From contig OX459096.1 of the NCBI GenBank assembly GCA_949775045.1, positions 31,331,475 to 31,395,474 on the forward strand: a stretch of 64,000 bases of DNA. The letters run 5' to 3'. The position numbers were made by a program, and so were the translations under genes. The stretch is from Metridium senile (taxonomy: Eukaryota; Cnidaria; Anthozoa; Actiniaria; Metridiidae). Positions 46,072-57,952 of this stretch are shown here, in pieces (the first letter of the stretch is position 1; each line of letters opens with the position of its first letter). The notes under the pieces were generated by a model. That model had not been told where the DNA came from. It saw nothing but the letters and a program-made list of their open reading frames with translations, and searched no databases.

Positions 46072-46284
46072 CTCTAATGTAACTAACAATGCAACAAACA
46101 ATAGCTATACATATACTATAGCATCTTTGATTTGTTATGGAAAATGAGAGTGAAGAGATGAGAATTGTAGCTGAAACTATTGATAAACTGGAATGATTGT
46201 ACTCGTGACTCTGATGTAACTAACAATGCAACAAACAATAGTTATACATATACTATAGCATCTTTGATTTGTTACGAAAAATAA
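46011..46284 (+). repeat. 137-bp tandem duplication across the BTB1 stop codon
   Basis: Two adjacent copies (46011-46147, 46148-46284) include the last ~20 codons, the stop and early 3' UTR. In the second copy a CGA codon reads TGA. Few differences, so the event looks recent. Confidence 0.85.
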
Positions 46285-48398
46285 TAACTACAACTGATCT
46301 TGCCGGAGTGATGACGGTATAGCAAAAAGTAAACTAAATACTATTTTTTTGGTTGGTTGATCACTTTATCTATTGGAGAGTGCAGTAAAGCGTTCTACAG
46401 GTCATTTATTTTAGTATGCCGGATCCTAAAATCTGCTAATACAAGGTTTTCAAACGTTTTCATATAATAAACGTTTACCATGCAAATGATCATATGCATG
46501 TGTAACTTACTAACTTGCTAATGAGATGTGTGCATGTGTGTAGTCTTGCTCTCAGCTGAAAACTGAATCAAGATGCAACAGCTGAGTGACAACGAAACAA
46601 TTTCTAAATTCGATCAAAACCACTTTTATCAATGATTTTCAGTGGCTTGTGACTCAAGAGAAAAATAATAGCGTGTGGCTAAACACGCACCTCACATGCA
46701 TGTTATTTTACACATATTTGCATGTTAAAACTGGGTTATACGAAAACGTTCTAATAAACTAAAAGAATCAAACATATCGTCAATTAATTACGCTTTTAGT
46801 AATATATTGAGGTTATATGCAGTTGCGAAGTAAGGGACGGTGCAATAATTATCAGTAGGGGGGGGGACATAATCTAAACTTGAAAGAGGGGGGGGCAACG
46901 TCCAAAATTAATCAGCTTTCATTTATTGGTGTATATATGACCAGTTTAGTACTAGAGTTGCATACAATTAGTAACAACCCCCTAAATAGCTTCCAAAAAT
47001 AACGTTACCCCCTCAAAATATTGCCGACTCCCCCCCCCCCCCCCATACACTAATAAAGGAAAGCCCCCTAAATAGCAAATGGGAATTAATTACAAAACAT
47101 TTTTTATATTTATTTTTTAACTAAACCCCCCTAGTTTGTTTCATTATCGACAAAGAAGATTGAATAATAAAAAAAAATCAACCAAAAAAATCAAAATTTA
47201 CACCAAATTTGCAAAGATGATTAACTCCCATTTGTTATTTTTAGGAACAAATTAAAAACTACGTATAGGTAGAAGCGAGATTATAAGAACAGATAATAAA
47301 AGATAAAACCAAGGCGTTCTCAATTTAGAAGTTCTGCAAAAAACGTTTTCTCATGCTTTAAATGAGAAATCTTGTTATTTTTGGAATAAACTACGATTAT
47401 ATTATTATATAATAATACGGATATTTTACTAAATAATACGATTATATTTGTTTAACAATAATCATCATATAAATAAAAATAAAAATTTCATATTATTTCA
47501 ATTCTAATGCAGCTAACTTTAAATTCCTGATAATGTTTAATTTATCGCCGTTCATCGTTAAGTATGATCGATGTGACAAACAAACAAAAAACTGACCAAA
47601 ATATGCGTTTATCAAAATGTTTTAGGCACTTCTTTTCCGTTTCATTCTTATTGGTCTTCTCCTATCAATTCTCGTACATTTTAATATTTCCTACTCTGGG
47701 TACAGTTTGACATGTTTCCCCAAAGACTTGCTTTGGTATTTTGCAAATCTGACGGTTGGTTAGCCTGAGAAAACAGACGTTCTTTCGCTCGTCTTCCCCC
47801 GCGAAACTATAACGGTTTGTCAGTAATAAACAAGAAACCAATGCTAAATAAAAAAAACACTAAATCAACCAAACCCTCTGGTTTCCACGATAACCCTTTT
47901 CGCTTTAAAAATTCAATGTTAAAAAGTAGCAAAAATCAGCTTGTATTGCTAGGAGAGAGGAGACAACTAAACGATTTAGAACGCTACGCAAAGCCGACTA
48001 CATTAATACACCTCACCGACGCTCACCATCAGTCTCCCTAGATGTTACCGATATATAAATATAAAAAAACCAAGCACATTGGATTCGTACAATAAATATT
48101 TATTTCACATTCAACACAACGTACAACTTACTACAACAATCCACACTGAGTAAAAATGTTTTTTTTTATATATTTTTACCCTATACAAATACAATGGAAC
48201 TAAAAAAATGCCATATGAATCACTACGATTACATGATCATAAAACGAGGTTCATGAGTTACAGCAAATACAAGATAAATCAATCTCCTAACTTAGCAGCA
48301 AATTGTTTTTTAAGATATATTATTCAATAATTACACGATTACATTTGCGTCATAGTGAAGTCCGCTACTTTACAATAAGTTCTTGTAGTCAGTGTCCT
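46285..48398. other. Intergenic spacer, 3' side of BTB1 and HSP70-left
   Basis: No gene supported. Contains a G-run (about 46857-46866) and a C-run (about 47031-47044) within a dispersed-repeat region starting GCAATAATTATCAGTAGGGG, and AT-rich sequence. TTTATT near 48108 is the likely AATAAA of HSP70-left. Confidence 0.5.
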
Positions 48399-50285
48399 CT
48401 AATCAACTTCTTCCACAGTTGGTCCATCAGTGTTTGTACTTTGTTCTCCTTTACCATGTAGTTTGGCCATGATAGGTGAGCAAACACTCTGTAGCTCTTT
48501 TTCTTTGCCTTGGAATTCTTCCTTTTCAGCCAATGAGTTGCTGTCCAACCAGCTTATAACATCAGCAACTTTTCGTTTTACATTTTCTTTGTCTTGTTCA
48601 GATAGCTTGCTTGACAAAGTAGGATCTTCCACTGCTTGTTTGACGCTGAACGCATAGCTTTCCAAACTATTTCTTGCAGCAACTCTCTCCCTTTGTGCAT
48701 CGTCTTGACTCTTGTATTTCTCAGCATCTCTGACCATTCTTTCGATATCTTCAGCAGATAATCGTCCCTTGTCGTTCTTGATGGTAATTGAGTTCTTTTT
48801 ACCAGTACTCTTGTCTTGTGCAGAAACGTTCAAGATACCATTAGCATCGATATCAAAAGTCACTTCAATTTGCGGTACACCACGTGGTGCTGGGGGAATT
48901 CCGTCCAACTCAAATCTACCAAGTAGATTGTTGTCTTTTGTCATGGCTCGTTCTCCTTCATACACTTGAATACTAACTCCTGGCTGGTTGTCTGAGTACG
49001 TGGTGAACGTTTTGGACGTATTGGTTGGGATACGAGTGTTTCTTTCAATCAATTTGGTCATCATTTCTCCTGCAGTTTCAATGCCAAGTGAGAGTGGAGC
49101 CACATCAACAAGGAGGACATCTTTGATTGTCGAGCTTTGGTCTCCATTGAGTATAGCAGCTTGTACAGCAGCACCATACGCTACAGCCTCGTCTGGGTTG
49201 ATCGACTTGTTTAATGATTTACCATTAAAGTACTCCTGTAGCATTTTCTGGATCTTGGGGATTCTAGTGGATCCTCCAACAAGCACTACCTCGTGAATAT
49301 CTGCCTTTCCAAGTTTTGCATCACGCAATGCCTTGTCTACTGGATCAAGACACGATCGGAACAAGTCAGAACACAGATCTTCGAATTTTGCACGAGAGAT
49401 TTTCGAGTAGAAGTCAATTCCTTCAAACAAAGAATCCACTTCGATGTTGGCTACTGTCCCGGATGACAGGGTTCTCTTGGCTCGTTCACAGGCTGTCCTC
49501 AGTCTTCGTAGTGCTCTGCGATTTGTTGTGATATCTCTGTTGTGTTTTCTCTTGAACTCCTCCACAAAGTGGTTGACCAGTCTGTTGTCAAAGTCTTCAC
49601 CACCAAGATGGGTATTTCCAGCAGTAGACAAGACTTCAAACAGTGAGCCTTCGTCGATGGTTAGCACTGACACATCAAATGTACCACCACCAAGATCAAA
49701 GATCAACACATTCTGCTCTCCTTTTGTCTTCTTGTCCAAACCATAGGCCAAAGCAGCAGCTGTAGGTTCGTTAATGACTCTCATCACATTTAGTCCAGCA
49801 ATGATACCTGAATCTTTGGTAGCTTGTCTTTGGGAGTCATTGAAGTAGGCAGGTACCGTGATAACTGCATTGGTAACTTTACATCCTAGATACGCTTCAG
49901 CAGTCTCTTTCATCTTTGTCAACACCATTGAGCTTATTTCCTCTGGTGTAAACTTCTTTGTCTCGCCTTTGAATTCCACTTGTAGCTTGGGTTTGCATTG
50001 TTCGTTGATCACTTTGAATGGCCAGTGTTTGATATCTGATTGTACACTTTCATCGTCGTATTTTCGACCAATCAATCTTTTAGCATCAAAGATGGTATTC
50101 TCTGGGTTCAGTGCTACCTGGTTTTTGGATGCGTCTCCAATCAGTCGTTCTGTTTCGTTGAATGCAACGTAGCTTGGAGTCGTTCTGTTCCCTTGATCGT
50201 TGGCGATAATTTCCACTTTGCCATTTTCAAAGACTCCAACGCAAGAGTACGTTGTTCCGAGGTCGATTCCAATTGCTTTCGACAT
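48399..50285 (-). CDS. HSP70: Cytosolic HSP70, inducible type (left copy)
   Basis: Intronless, 628 aa, starting [20 protein letters not shown]. All three HSP70 signatures are present: IDLGTTYS (residues ~7-14), [14 protein letters not shown] (~195-208) and [14 protein letters not shown] (~333-346). The C-terminal VEEVD is the cytosolic tetratricopeptide-partner motif. The C-terminal GGMP repeats found in many constitutive HSC70s are absent, and the protein is slightly shorter than the usual ~640. ATP-dependent chaperone. Intronless structure, TATA box and heat-shock elements point to heat induction. It differs from the right copy at only three residues (N280, V518, Q564 here). The pair forms a 2.2-kb inverted duplication. 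Confidence 0.97.
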   Translation of the reverse strand: MSKAIGIDLGTTYSCVGVFENGKVEIIANDQGNRTTPSYVAFNETERLIGDASKNQVALNPENTIFDAKRLIGRKYDDESVQSDIKHWPFKVINEQCKPKLQVEFKGETKKFTPEEISSMVLTKMKETAEAYLGCKVTNAVITVPAYFNDSQRQATKDSGIIAGLNVMRVINEPTAAALAYGLDKKTKGEQNVLIFDLGGGTFDVSVLTIDEGSLFEVLSTAGNTHLGGEDFDNRLVNHFVEEFKRKHNRDITTNRRALRRLRTACERAKRTLSSGTVANIEVDSLFEGIDFYSKISRAKFEDLCSDLFRSCLDPVDKALRDAKLGKADIHEVVLVGGSTRIPKIQKMLQEYFNGKSLNKSINPDEAVAYGAAVQAAILNGDQSSTIKDVLLVDVAPLSLGIETAGEMMTKLIERNTRIPTNTSKTFTTYSDNQPGVSIQVYEGERAMTKDNNLLGRFELDGIPPAPRGVPQIEVTFDIDANGILNVSAQDKSTGKKNSITIKNDKGRLSAEDIERMVRDAEKYKSQDDAQRERVAARNSLESYAFSVKQAVEDPTLSSKLSEQDKENVKRKVADVISWLDSNSLAEKEEFQGKEKELQSVCSPIMAKLHGKGEQSTNTDGPTVEEVD

Positions 50286-50366
50286 TTTCTCTGTAGCTGT
50301 AGTAATTCTTGTTTTTCTTCTGTAGTTTTATCGTGACTGAATTGGAGGTTCGCTCATTCGTCCTCG

Positions 50367-50374
50367 TATTTATA
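50367..50374 (-). promoter_or_regulatory. TATA box of HSP70-left
   Basis: TATAAATA on the minus strand, 82 bp before the start codon; conserved in the right copy at 55970-55977. Confidence 0.75.
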
Positions 50375-50492
50375 CTAGCAGCGAAGATTTCCAGTGCCTT
50401 CCATCCAGAAATAAACGAAAACGTAATGCTTCGAATTTCTATCTTAGTCATTTTTACTCAGCAAGTTTGGAAAACTAGTTGTTACCGGGATG

Positions 50493-50535
50493 TTCGAGAA
50501 AAAAAGAGAAAAATCTCGCAATTTCTCGAATGTTC
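50493..50535 (-). promoter_or_regulatory. Heat-shock elements of HSP70-left
   Basis: A three-unit element alternating TTC and GAA with 2-bp gaps (TTCTCGAATGTTC on the plus strand, 50523-50535) and a second TTCGAGAA pair at 50493-50500. These match the nGAAn array bound by HSF1. Another TTCTAGAA lies at 50783-50790. Confidence 0.8.
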
Positions 50536-51648
50536 CGCCATTTTGTAAACATTTGTACCCAGGCTTTCTCGACTCTTTTGAAAATCGCATTTAAAAATCA
50601 TTACGGTTATTACATAAAAGAACTAAATGCATATGAAAATTAGCAAAAAGCAGTTACGCTTGTTACATACAAATTTGTATCTTGGTTTGGAACCCGTAAA
50701 CATACATAAAAAAACTACCGATATTGGATTGGGTTGCCTGTGTCACTACTTCCACAGGGAGCCCACGGATAACTATTTAACCTTCTAGAATGTTAAATGT
50801 CAATCTCGAACCCCGAGCCTTCGTTCCTCTTGGCCAGCCGAGTAACGTAAGACTCTGGGGGACCGGAATTCTCTGCTTATGCTGATTGGCCCTTGAAAAT
50901 ACAATGGTCGAACCGGAAACAGACGAAGTAAAAGCTCTGATTGGTCCATCATGTAAACAAATGTACATTCAAAATGTAAATTTTACGATTACATGCAATA
51001 CGACGTCAACGGTTCTTTAATACTAGATAGAATATTAAATATCGTCGTTTACGAGTCGCGAAGCGAAGAGATATTGTATCGCCGCTAAGCGATGATTATC
51101 GAGTCGCGAAGAAAATTAGAATACACACAAAATACTTCTTTAAACTATTCTAAACCTTGGCAATCCTCAGACCTCTGGCATCCAGTTATTTACTAAAGGT
51201 CAATCGTACCACGAAAGCAAACTAATAACCGTTGGAAAACTATAAATAAATCGACGGTTAAAGCGATCTGAATTGAAGAAGATTTAGACGCGTTTTTATA
51301 TCGTTATAAATCCTGATGGCCGTTAAAAAACCTTCCTAAACTTTAAATGTTTCATTAGAGAGGAAAATGTTTATATTTTGGCTTAGAAAATATTTAAAAT
51401 GCTACTAGGTCAATAATATTTTGAATGTCATTAACGTACTAAGTAACACAGGATGCCCAATCCCACAGATCATTATAATATTAACTAAGCATGCGCAATA
51501 GAAACCGGAACTCCAAAATTGGAGCTGCAAAATTCCGTTCCCCCAGAGTCTAATGTCGGGCGCCATAAGACCGCTGACAAAAAGCCAGACGTGACGCTGG
51601 GCTCGAGATTGGTTAAATGTCAAAAAATATGGGTTCTGGTTGTTCCCA

Positions 51649-51666
51649 GAAGTTTCTGGAAGGTTC
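51649..51666. promoter_or_regulatory. Perfect four-unit heat-shock element
   Basis: GAAGTTTCTGGAAGGTTC: GAA, TTC, GAA, TTC with exact 2-bp gaps. It lies 1.36 kb upstream of HSP70-left and about 1.0 kb upstream of the BTB2 start, so either gene, or both, may be controlled by it. Confidence 0.65.
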
Positions 51667-52689
51667 AGATAATTATGTTTTCTCAAAAAGAAAAATGTCG
51701 CCATATCTGTTATCAATTATATACATTGTTAATGAAATTTTGAAAGATTACCAAAATTTAATTTCGCCAAGATATTTGTGTTTATTATAATACTGAGTTT
51801 GAAGTGCGTTTGAAGCAGTTTTTATAGTAACTATATTTATTTTTATACGTGCTTTTTACCAACCTTAATTTTAAGAGTAGACCAGAACCGGAAGCACTTC
51901 TTCTTTTTTGTATATCGCTTTGAAGAGCAATTTTGTTTGAAATGCGCGGGATTTCCTGCCTAAGTTGCCGCCATCTTGATTTATATATTAGTATAACGCT
52001 GACCGCATGGTCAGACTCGTGCAGGCTCCACTGTACGTATAAGTTGCAGGAAGTTGACACACTAGGTACAGTGAAAGGCGTAAACACTGAATCAAATTTT
52101 GAAGAAATTTGATGTTAAAAGAGCCAAAAGCTTAGTCTTGGAATTCAAAAGATTATCTGTGACACGGTAGGTGTAGCTTTCATGTCTGTTTTTTGTATTA
52201 TAATACCGAATTATAACGATTGGTACATGTATGATTCGATTGTATTAAATGAGTTGGGCTATTATCAATCGGAACATTAAACAGCACAGTGTTTAGTTTC
52301 TAATAACCACATTTAGCCTTCGTGTGTTTAATGTACAATCTCATTAATGATTGCATCGTGTTTAATAAGTAATAACAAGTTTTAATGTAGATTTCCACAA
52401 CATCTGGGGCTGATTTTTCGAATTGAAGTGTCCTTTAGTTATAAAATGACGATGATCGGCTATTTATAATTTGAAAGCAATTTAATAATAAATCAGAGAA
52501 TGAGCTATATTAAGTTGGTTGAAATGTATTTCAAATGTGTTGTATATTCTTTATTTTGCTGATGATATTGATGGTGTTGGTTGTTGTTGCCTAATTCCTA
52601 CCAGTCTGCTTCAAAAGTCAATAACTTTAAATACGCATGTTAGCAACTGTGGTCATAATGTCTATGGTCACTTTCATTCTCAGATTATA

Positions 52690-53475
52690 ATGCAGAGAAA
52701 AGGAAGTGAGCCCACGTTTGAAGAGCATTGGCATATGAGTGATGTAATCTTTCATGTTGACGACAAAAAGTTTCATGTGCATAAAGCAACTCTGTCGATG
52801 TGGTCGCCAGTCTTTGAAAAGATGTTTACTTCTGGGAATATGGAAAGGAATTCCAATGAGATAACTCTACATGGAAAGAAAGCACATGAAATAAAGGAGA
52901 TGTTGCTTGCGATTTATCCAACTTCGAAGCAAATAACTGAAGAGAACTGCTACTATCTTCTTTCTCTGGCCCAAGAATACCAAATGGAACAGCTTACAGA
53001 GCGCTGTGAGACATATCTTTTGCAAAGAGAGAAAACACCTTTTCAAGCCATTGATTTTCTTGTTATAGCACATACTTTCAACATGATTGAGCTTCGTAGA
53101 CAATGTATTGAAATTTCCAAGCACATGTCGCTATCAGAGCTCAGAAAGCATGAAAAATACTTACAGATAGAGCCTGAATATGGAAGGCAGCTAGCAGAAA
53201 GACGAATTGAAATGTTGGAATTAAAAGTCAGTGGATTGGAAAGCAAGGCTAATTCTATCCGTAAAGAGCTCAAGGAAGGTTGTGAAACTACTGTCAAGGA
53301 TTTGGGGAGGTTTTATTATCGGCAAAAATTCCCAGATGGACGACAAAACCTGAGAACCTATAGTGAAAGTTTAAGGTTTTTAGATGAAATTGCTCATGAA
53401 GATGGAGGGGTGTGTGTTATGTTGAATCTATTACAACAAAGAATCAAAAAGATTTATGAACCTCAGCGTATATAG
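52690..53475 (+). CDS. BTB/POZ-domain protein 2 (no MATH domain)
   Basis: About 261 aa from the ATG at 52690 (MQRKGSEPTFEEHWHMSDVI). The open frame reaches back to 52519, but the upstream residues have no BTB-family character and TTATAATGCAG at 52683-52693 could also be a splice acceptor, so the start is uncertain. Domain order: HMSDVIFHVDDKKFHVHKAT, LSMWSPVFEKMF, GKKAHEIKEMLLAIYPTSKQ, YYLLSLAQEYQMEQLTERCE, then a BACK-like helical part and a C-terminal coiled-coil-like segment (ERRIEMLELKVSGLESKANS). Probably a CUL3 adaptor like its relative at 44004. It lies between two inverted HSP70 genes and is divergent from HSP70-left. Confidence 0.83.
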   Translation: MQRKGSEPTFEEHWHMSDVIFHVDDKKFHVHKATLSMWSPVFEKMFTSGNMERNSNEITLHGKKAHEIKEMLLAIYPTSKQITEENCYYLLSLAQEYQMEQLTERCETYLLQREKTPFQAIDFLVIAHTFNMIELRRQCIEISKHMSLSELRKHEKYLQIEPEYGRQLAERRIEMLELKVSGLESKANSIRKELKEGCETTVKDLGRFYYRQKFPDGRQNLRTYSESLRFLDEIAHEDGGVCVMLNLLQQRIKKIYEPQRI

Positions 53476-54077
53476 GTTCATTTAGCAGGTGTAAAGGGAT
53501 ATTTAGCTTGACAATGGGATTGCTTGCACTTAACACATAAAAGATATGCTTTATTTCTAACCTTTTCCTTTGGAAATAAGATAATATGAATATCATTAGT
53601 CAACAGAATGAAAGACACACTTTTTACAACGCTTTATAGTTTTATGTTTCAGTTGCCAGAATATATTCTACACAACATGAAAAATGATTTACACTAACTA
53701 GTGTATATTTAATGACATCAAAACTATGGTTTTTAGTATCAGTATTATTTTCTACTATCTGTGTCATGGGTTTAGTGCAAGCATTCTCTGTTTATATTGA
53801 TTATAGTGTGTTATGTATTGCATTACATTTAAATAGTAAGTACAGGAAGAGTGCATGCCATAAATCTAGAAACAGTAACGTTTTAGAGTGTAAATTTATT
53901 CAGTTATTGAATAACTAAGAATTCACTCATGCATGAACCACACTAGACACAATGCAATGAAGGATAGATTCAATGGTCACACTGTCATGCTCCAGTGCTA
54001 TCCACAAGTTTATACATTTTTGAATAAAAGACTTATAACCAAGGAACATATAACTAGAGTTAAATATATGTGGAAAA

Positions 54078-54185
54078 TAAATGGAAACTAGCAAGTAAAC
54101 TAGACATATAGGCTGCATCAGTGTTTGATATAAACAATAGGTGATATAATGAAATTTGTCACATCGTAAAAAAATGTTGACTTAG
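54078..54185. repeat. Truncated GACGAAGGG-family copy
   Basis: Starts AAATGGAAACTAGCAAGTAA and carries GTGTTTGATATAAACAATAG, then stops after GTTGACTTA. An intact equivalent of the site interrupted at 6421. Confidence 0.65.
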
Positions 54186-55515
54186 ATGTTTTGCCTGTTA
54201 ACAATGAAAGTTTGTAATAGGGAGATACTCTTTGCTTTAACTGTTGCACATTTTCAGATATAAATTTCTTGTCTATAAGCCATAAAGTATTTAGGTGGAT
54301 GTTCTTGAAAAGAGAGCCCAAAGTATGCAATAGACAACTTCAAGCTGAATCTATTGTATTCCAACAAATCTTATGGTAGACAAATAAACTCCCTCCTCCT
54401 TTACAGCATAAAGCGCCTTATCGTGGCCACCCAATTAAAGTTTTGTACAAGTTAGCTTAGCATTTAAAAGTTCTCTTTTCAAATTATTTGCTACACCTTT
54501 TCAAATTTAAACATCCTGGGAGGTTTTTCAGACACTTATAAACTTCACTCTTGTCTTCACTTAGAACATTTCAAAGTGTTTATCATTTGACACTTGGTGT
54601 GTCTTTTATATTAAGGTCAAATTCTCGCGTTCTGATTGGTTAACTTAAACAAAACTTTAATTAGGTGGCCAAGGTAGGTGCTTCACACTGTTATTAACCA
54701 GATGTACTTTTGACAATCTAAGAGGTCTTACACTTCAAAGATGAAAAGTTTCTTCTCAACAAAGGACCTGAGGCCTCCATAGAGTTTTAAATATTTAATG
54801 ATAAGCCTTGTATTTTGAGAAAAGTCTCTGAAATGAGAATTAAAGCCAGAACCTCAATGACAGTAAAATGGTTAGTTTACGTCACACAACAGCCCTGATG
54901 ATTTGCAGTCAAAAGCAAATAAATTATATCTATTAAATGTCATGTATTAAGATCATTTATGTTGTCATTTAGCTGTGAACAGTTAAAAAATAGAGCTAAT
55001 GAAAATCTGAATGAAGAAACAATTAGAAGTAGATATGATAATTGTAAATATTAAGTTGATCTATAAACTAAATTAATTAAACAAATCTAATGAAAAAAGA
55101 AAAGTTGTCTGTTGTTTTCATTCCCATTATAAATGCACATGTCAGAACATGTATAATAATAATAAGTTTATTGACACTTATCGCAGTCTCACAACTGAAT
55201 TACAAATAGGATGGTCAGTATGTTACACATTAAATAAATCTAATAAATTTAAAGGTTACAAAATGTTTGAATATATCAGTTTTGATATTTATACAGTGCC
55301 ACGGATTTCCTGATTGTAAGCCATTTAGGCAATCAGTGCAACCGTTTAGTATAAAATCAGATTTTATTTTAAATGGTAAATGGACCGAGAAAAAAGTTTT
55401 AAAAAAATGCTATAGAAATATGTAGAAAATTCTAGATCAATGTAATAATTAATAAATACTAGAAAATACGAATTCTCTATTTTTACGGATCTTGTTTGTT
55501 CAATCTTCCAGCATT

Positions 55516-55560
55516 TTCCAGAAACAACCAGACTTTTTTGTGTAACTTTCTAGAATGTTG
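55516..55560 (+). promoter_or_regulatory. Distal heat-shock elements of HSP70-right
   Basis: TTCCAGAA (55516-55523) and TTCTAGAATGTTG (55548-55560; the third unit has one mismatch). About 500 bp before the start codon. Confidence 0.55.
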
Positions 55561-55807
55561 AATACTTTTTCGCGGGATCCCTGTAGATATATTTGACACA
55601 GGAACCCCAATTCAAACTATAATGTAAATCTAATGTTAATCACGTTAACGTTTTAAAATCAGGACGTAAAAATCGAATAAATAAAAGTGGAATAATTCTT
55701 ATTAATACAGCGTATCTTGAGGTATTTTATTTTATTTATTTTATTTTATTTATAGCAATTTTTAAAACAGCTGGAAGAGACTGGGTACCAATGTTTACAA
55801 AATGGCG

Positions 55808-55854
55808 GAATATTCTGGTATTTGCGAGAGTTTACTCTTTTTGCTCGAACTTTC
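55808..55854 (+). promoter_or_regulatory. Proximal heat-shock elements of HSP70-right
   Basis: GAATATTC (55808-55815) and GAACTTTC (55847-55854), each GAA-2 bp-TTC. They correspond to the left copy's sites but are weaker: two units where the left copy has three. Confidence 0.65.
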
Positions 55855-55969
55855 CAGTAACAACTGGTATAACTCAAACTTGCTGAGTAAAAATGACTAA
55901 GGTAGAAATTCGAAGCATTACGTTTTCGTTTATTTCTGGATGGAAGGCAATGGAAATCTTCGCTGCTAG

Positions 55970-55977
55970 TATAAATA
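55970..55977 (+). promoter_or_regulatory. TATA box of HSP70-right
   Basis: TATAAATA, 89 bp before the start codon. Confidence 0.75.
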
Positions 55978-56065
55978 CGACGACGACTGAGCGAACCTCC
56001 AATTCAGTTCGAAAACAAAGTCACGAAAAAACTACAGAAGGAAAACAAGAACTACTGCTAAGAAA

Positions 56066-57952
56066 ATGTCAAAAGCAATTGGAATCGACCTCGGAACAAC
56101 GTACTCTTGCGTTGGAGTCTTTGAAAATGGCAAAGTGGAAATCATCGCCAACGACCAAGGGAACAGAACGACTCCAAGCTACGTTGCATTCAACGAAACA
56201 GAACGACTGATTGGAGACGCATCCAAAAACCAGGTAGCACTGAACCCAGAGAATACCATCTTTGATGCTAAACGATTGATTGGTCGAAAGTACGACGATG
56301 AAAGTGTACAATCAGATATCAAACACTGGCCATTCAAAGTGATCAACGAACAATGCAAACCCAAGCTACAAGTGGAATTCAAAGGCGAGACAAAGAAGTT
56401 TACACCAGAGGAAATAAGCTCAATGGTGTTGACAAAGATGAAAGAGACTGCTGAAGCGTATCTAGGATGTAAAGTTACCAATGCAGTTATCACGGTACCT
56501 GCCTACTTCAATGACTCCCAAAGACAAGCTACCAAAGATTCAGGTATCATTGCTGGACTAAATGTGATGAGAGTCATTAACGAACCTACAGCTGCTGCTT
56601 TGGCCTATGGGTTGGACAAGAAGACAAAAGGAGAACAGAATGTGTTGATCTTTGATCTTGGTGGTGGTACATTTGATGTGTCAGTGCTAACCATCGACGA
56701 AGGCTCACTGTTTGAAGTCTTGTCTACTGCTGGAAATACCCATCTTGGTGGTGAAGACTTTGACAATAGACTGGTCAACCACTTTGTGGAGGAGTTCAAG
56801 AGAAAACACAACAGAGATATCACAACAAACCGCAGAGCACTACGAAGACTGAGGACAGCCTGTGAACGAGCCAAGAGAACCCTGTCATCCGGGACAGTAG
56901 CCAGCATCGAAGTGGATTCTTTGTTTGAAGGAATTGACTTCTACTCGAAAATCTCTCGTGCAAAATTCGAAGATCTGTGTTCTGACTTGTTCCGATCGTG
57001 TCTTGATCCAGTAGACAAGGCATTACGTGATGCAAAACTTGGAAAGGCAGATATTCACGAGGTAGTGCTTGTTGGAGGATCCACTAGAATCCCCAAGATC
57101 CAGAAAATGCTACAGGAGTACTTTAATGGTAAATCATTAAACAAGTCGATCAACCCAGACGAGGCTGTAGCGTATGGTGCTGCTGTACAAGCTGCTATAC
57201 TCAATGGAGACCAAAGCTCGACAATCAAAGATGTCCTCCTTGTTGATGTGGCTCCACTCTCACTTGGCATTGAAACTGCAGGAGAAATGATGACCAAATT
57301 GATTGAAAGAAACACTCGTATCCCAACCAATACGTCCAAAACGTTCACCACGTACTCAGACAACCAGCCAGGAGTTAGTATTCAAGTGTATGAAGGAGAA
57401 CGAGCCATGACAAAAGACAACAATCTACTTGGTAGATTTGAGTTGGACGGAATTCCCCCAGCACCACGTGGTGTACCGCAAATTGAAGTGACTTTTGATA
57501 TCGATGCTAATGGTATCTTGAACGTTTCTGCACAAGACAAGAGTACTGGTAAAAAGAACTCCATTACCATCAAGAACGACAAGGGACGATTATCTGCTGA
57601 AGATATCGAAAGAATGATCAGAGATGCTGAGAAATACAAGAGTCAAGACGATGCACAAAGGGAGAGAGTTGCTGCAAGAAATAGTTTGGAAAGCTATGCG
57701 TTCAGCGTCAAACAAGCAGTAGAAGATCCTACTTTGTCAAGCAAGCTATCTGAAGAAGACAAAGAAAATGTAAAACGAAAAGTTGCTGATGTTATCAGCT
57801 GGTTGGACAGCAACTCATTGGCTGAAAAGGAAGAATTCCAAGGCAAAGAAAAAGAGCTACAGAGTGTTTGCTCACCTATCATGGCCAAACTACATGGTAA
57901 AGGAGAACAGAGTACAAACACTGATGGACCAACTGTAGAAGAAGTTGATTAG
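56066..57952 (+). CDS. HSP70: Cytosolic HSP70, inducible type (right copy)
   Basis: Intronless, 628 aa, with the same signatures and VEEVD end as the left copy; only S280, I518 and E564 differ. Nucleotide identity stays very high through the coding region. It continues about 280 bp upstream, to ATGTTTACAAAATGGCGG near 55790, and about 30 bp past the stop, where it drops abruptly. Identity is visibly lower in the promoter and 5' UTR than in the coding part, as expected if gene conversion keeps the coding parts alike. The chaperone role is as for the left copy. A frame starting at 55893 in the promoter region is not a gene. Confidence 0.97.
   Translation: MSKAIGIDLGTTYSCVGVFENGKVEIIANDQGNRTTPSYVAFNETERLIGDASKNQVALNPENTIFDAKRLIGRKYDDESVQSDIKHWPFKVINEQCKPKLQVEFKGETKKFTPEEISSMVLTKMKETAEAYLGCKVTNAVITVPAYFNDSQRQATKDSGIIAGLNVMRVINEPTAAALAYGLDKKTKGEQNVLIFDLGGGTFDVSVLTIDEGSLFEVLSTAGNTHLGGEDFDNRLVNHFVEEFKRKHNRDITTNRRALRRLRTACERAKRTLSSGTVASIEVDSLFEGIDFYSKISRAKFEDLCSDLFRSCLDPVDKALRDAKLGKADIHEVVLVGGSTRIPKIQKMLQEYFNGKSLNKSINPDEAVAYGAAVQAAILNGDQSSTIKDVLLVDVAPLSLGIETAGEMMTKLIERNTRIPTNTSKTFTTYSDNQPGVSIQVYEGERAMTKDNNLLGRFELDGIPPAPRGVPQIEVTFDIDANGILNVSAQDKSTGKKNSITIKNDKGRLSAEDIERMIRDAEKYKSQDDAQRERVAARNSLESYAFSVKQAVEDPTLSSKLSEEDKENVKRKVADVISWLDSNSLAEKEEFQGKEKELQSVCSPIMAKLHGKGEQSTNTDGPTVEEVD

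Larger units (their letters stand above)
50286..52689. other. Spacer and promoter region between HSP70-left and BTB2
   Basis: Contains the HSP70-left 5' UTR and promoter, CpG-containing GAGTCGCGAAG direct repeats (about 51053 and 51099), a four-unit heat-shock element (51649-51666), and a donor-like ACGGTAGGTG at about 52165 that may end a non-coding first exon of BTB2. Confidence 0.5.
53476..55788. other. Spacer between BTB2 and HSP70-right
   Basis: BTB2 3' UTR, a truncated family copy at 54078-54185 (ends before the GACGAAGGG core), AT-rich sequence, and distal heat-shock-like sites. No gene supported. Confidence 0.5.

Noticed and set aside
46012..46203. Second BTB1 exon or readthrough extension
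   Set aside because: The second copy lies after the first stop and has its own TGA; it is a tandem duplication, not an exon.
55893..56210. 105-codon frame over the HSP70-right promoter and start
   Set aside because: Overlaps the TATA box and HSP70 start; the homologous frame in the left copy (50227-50451) is not conserved in length.
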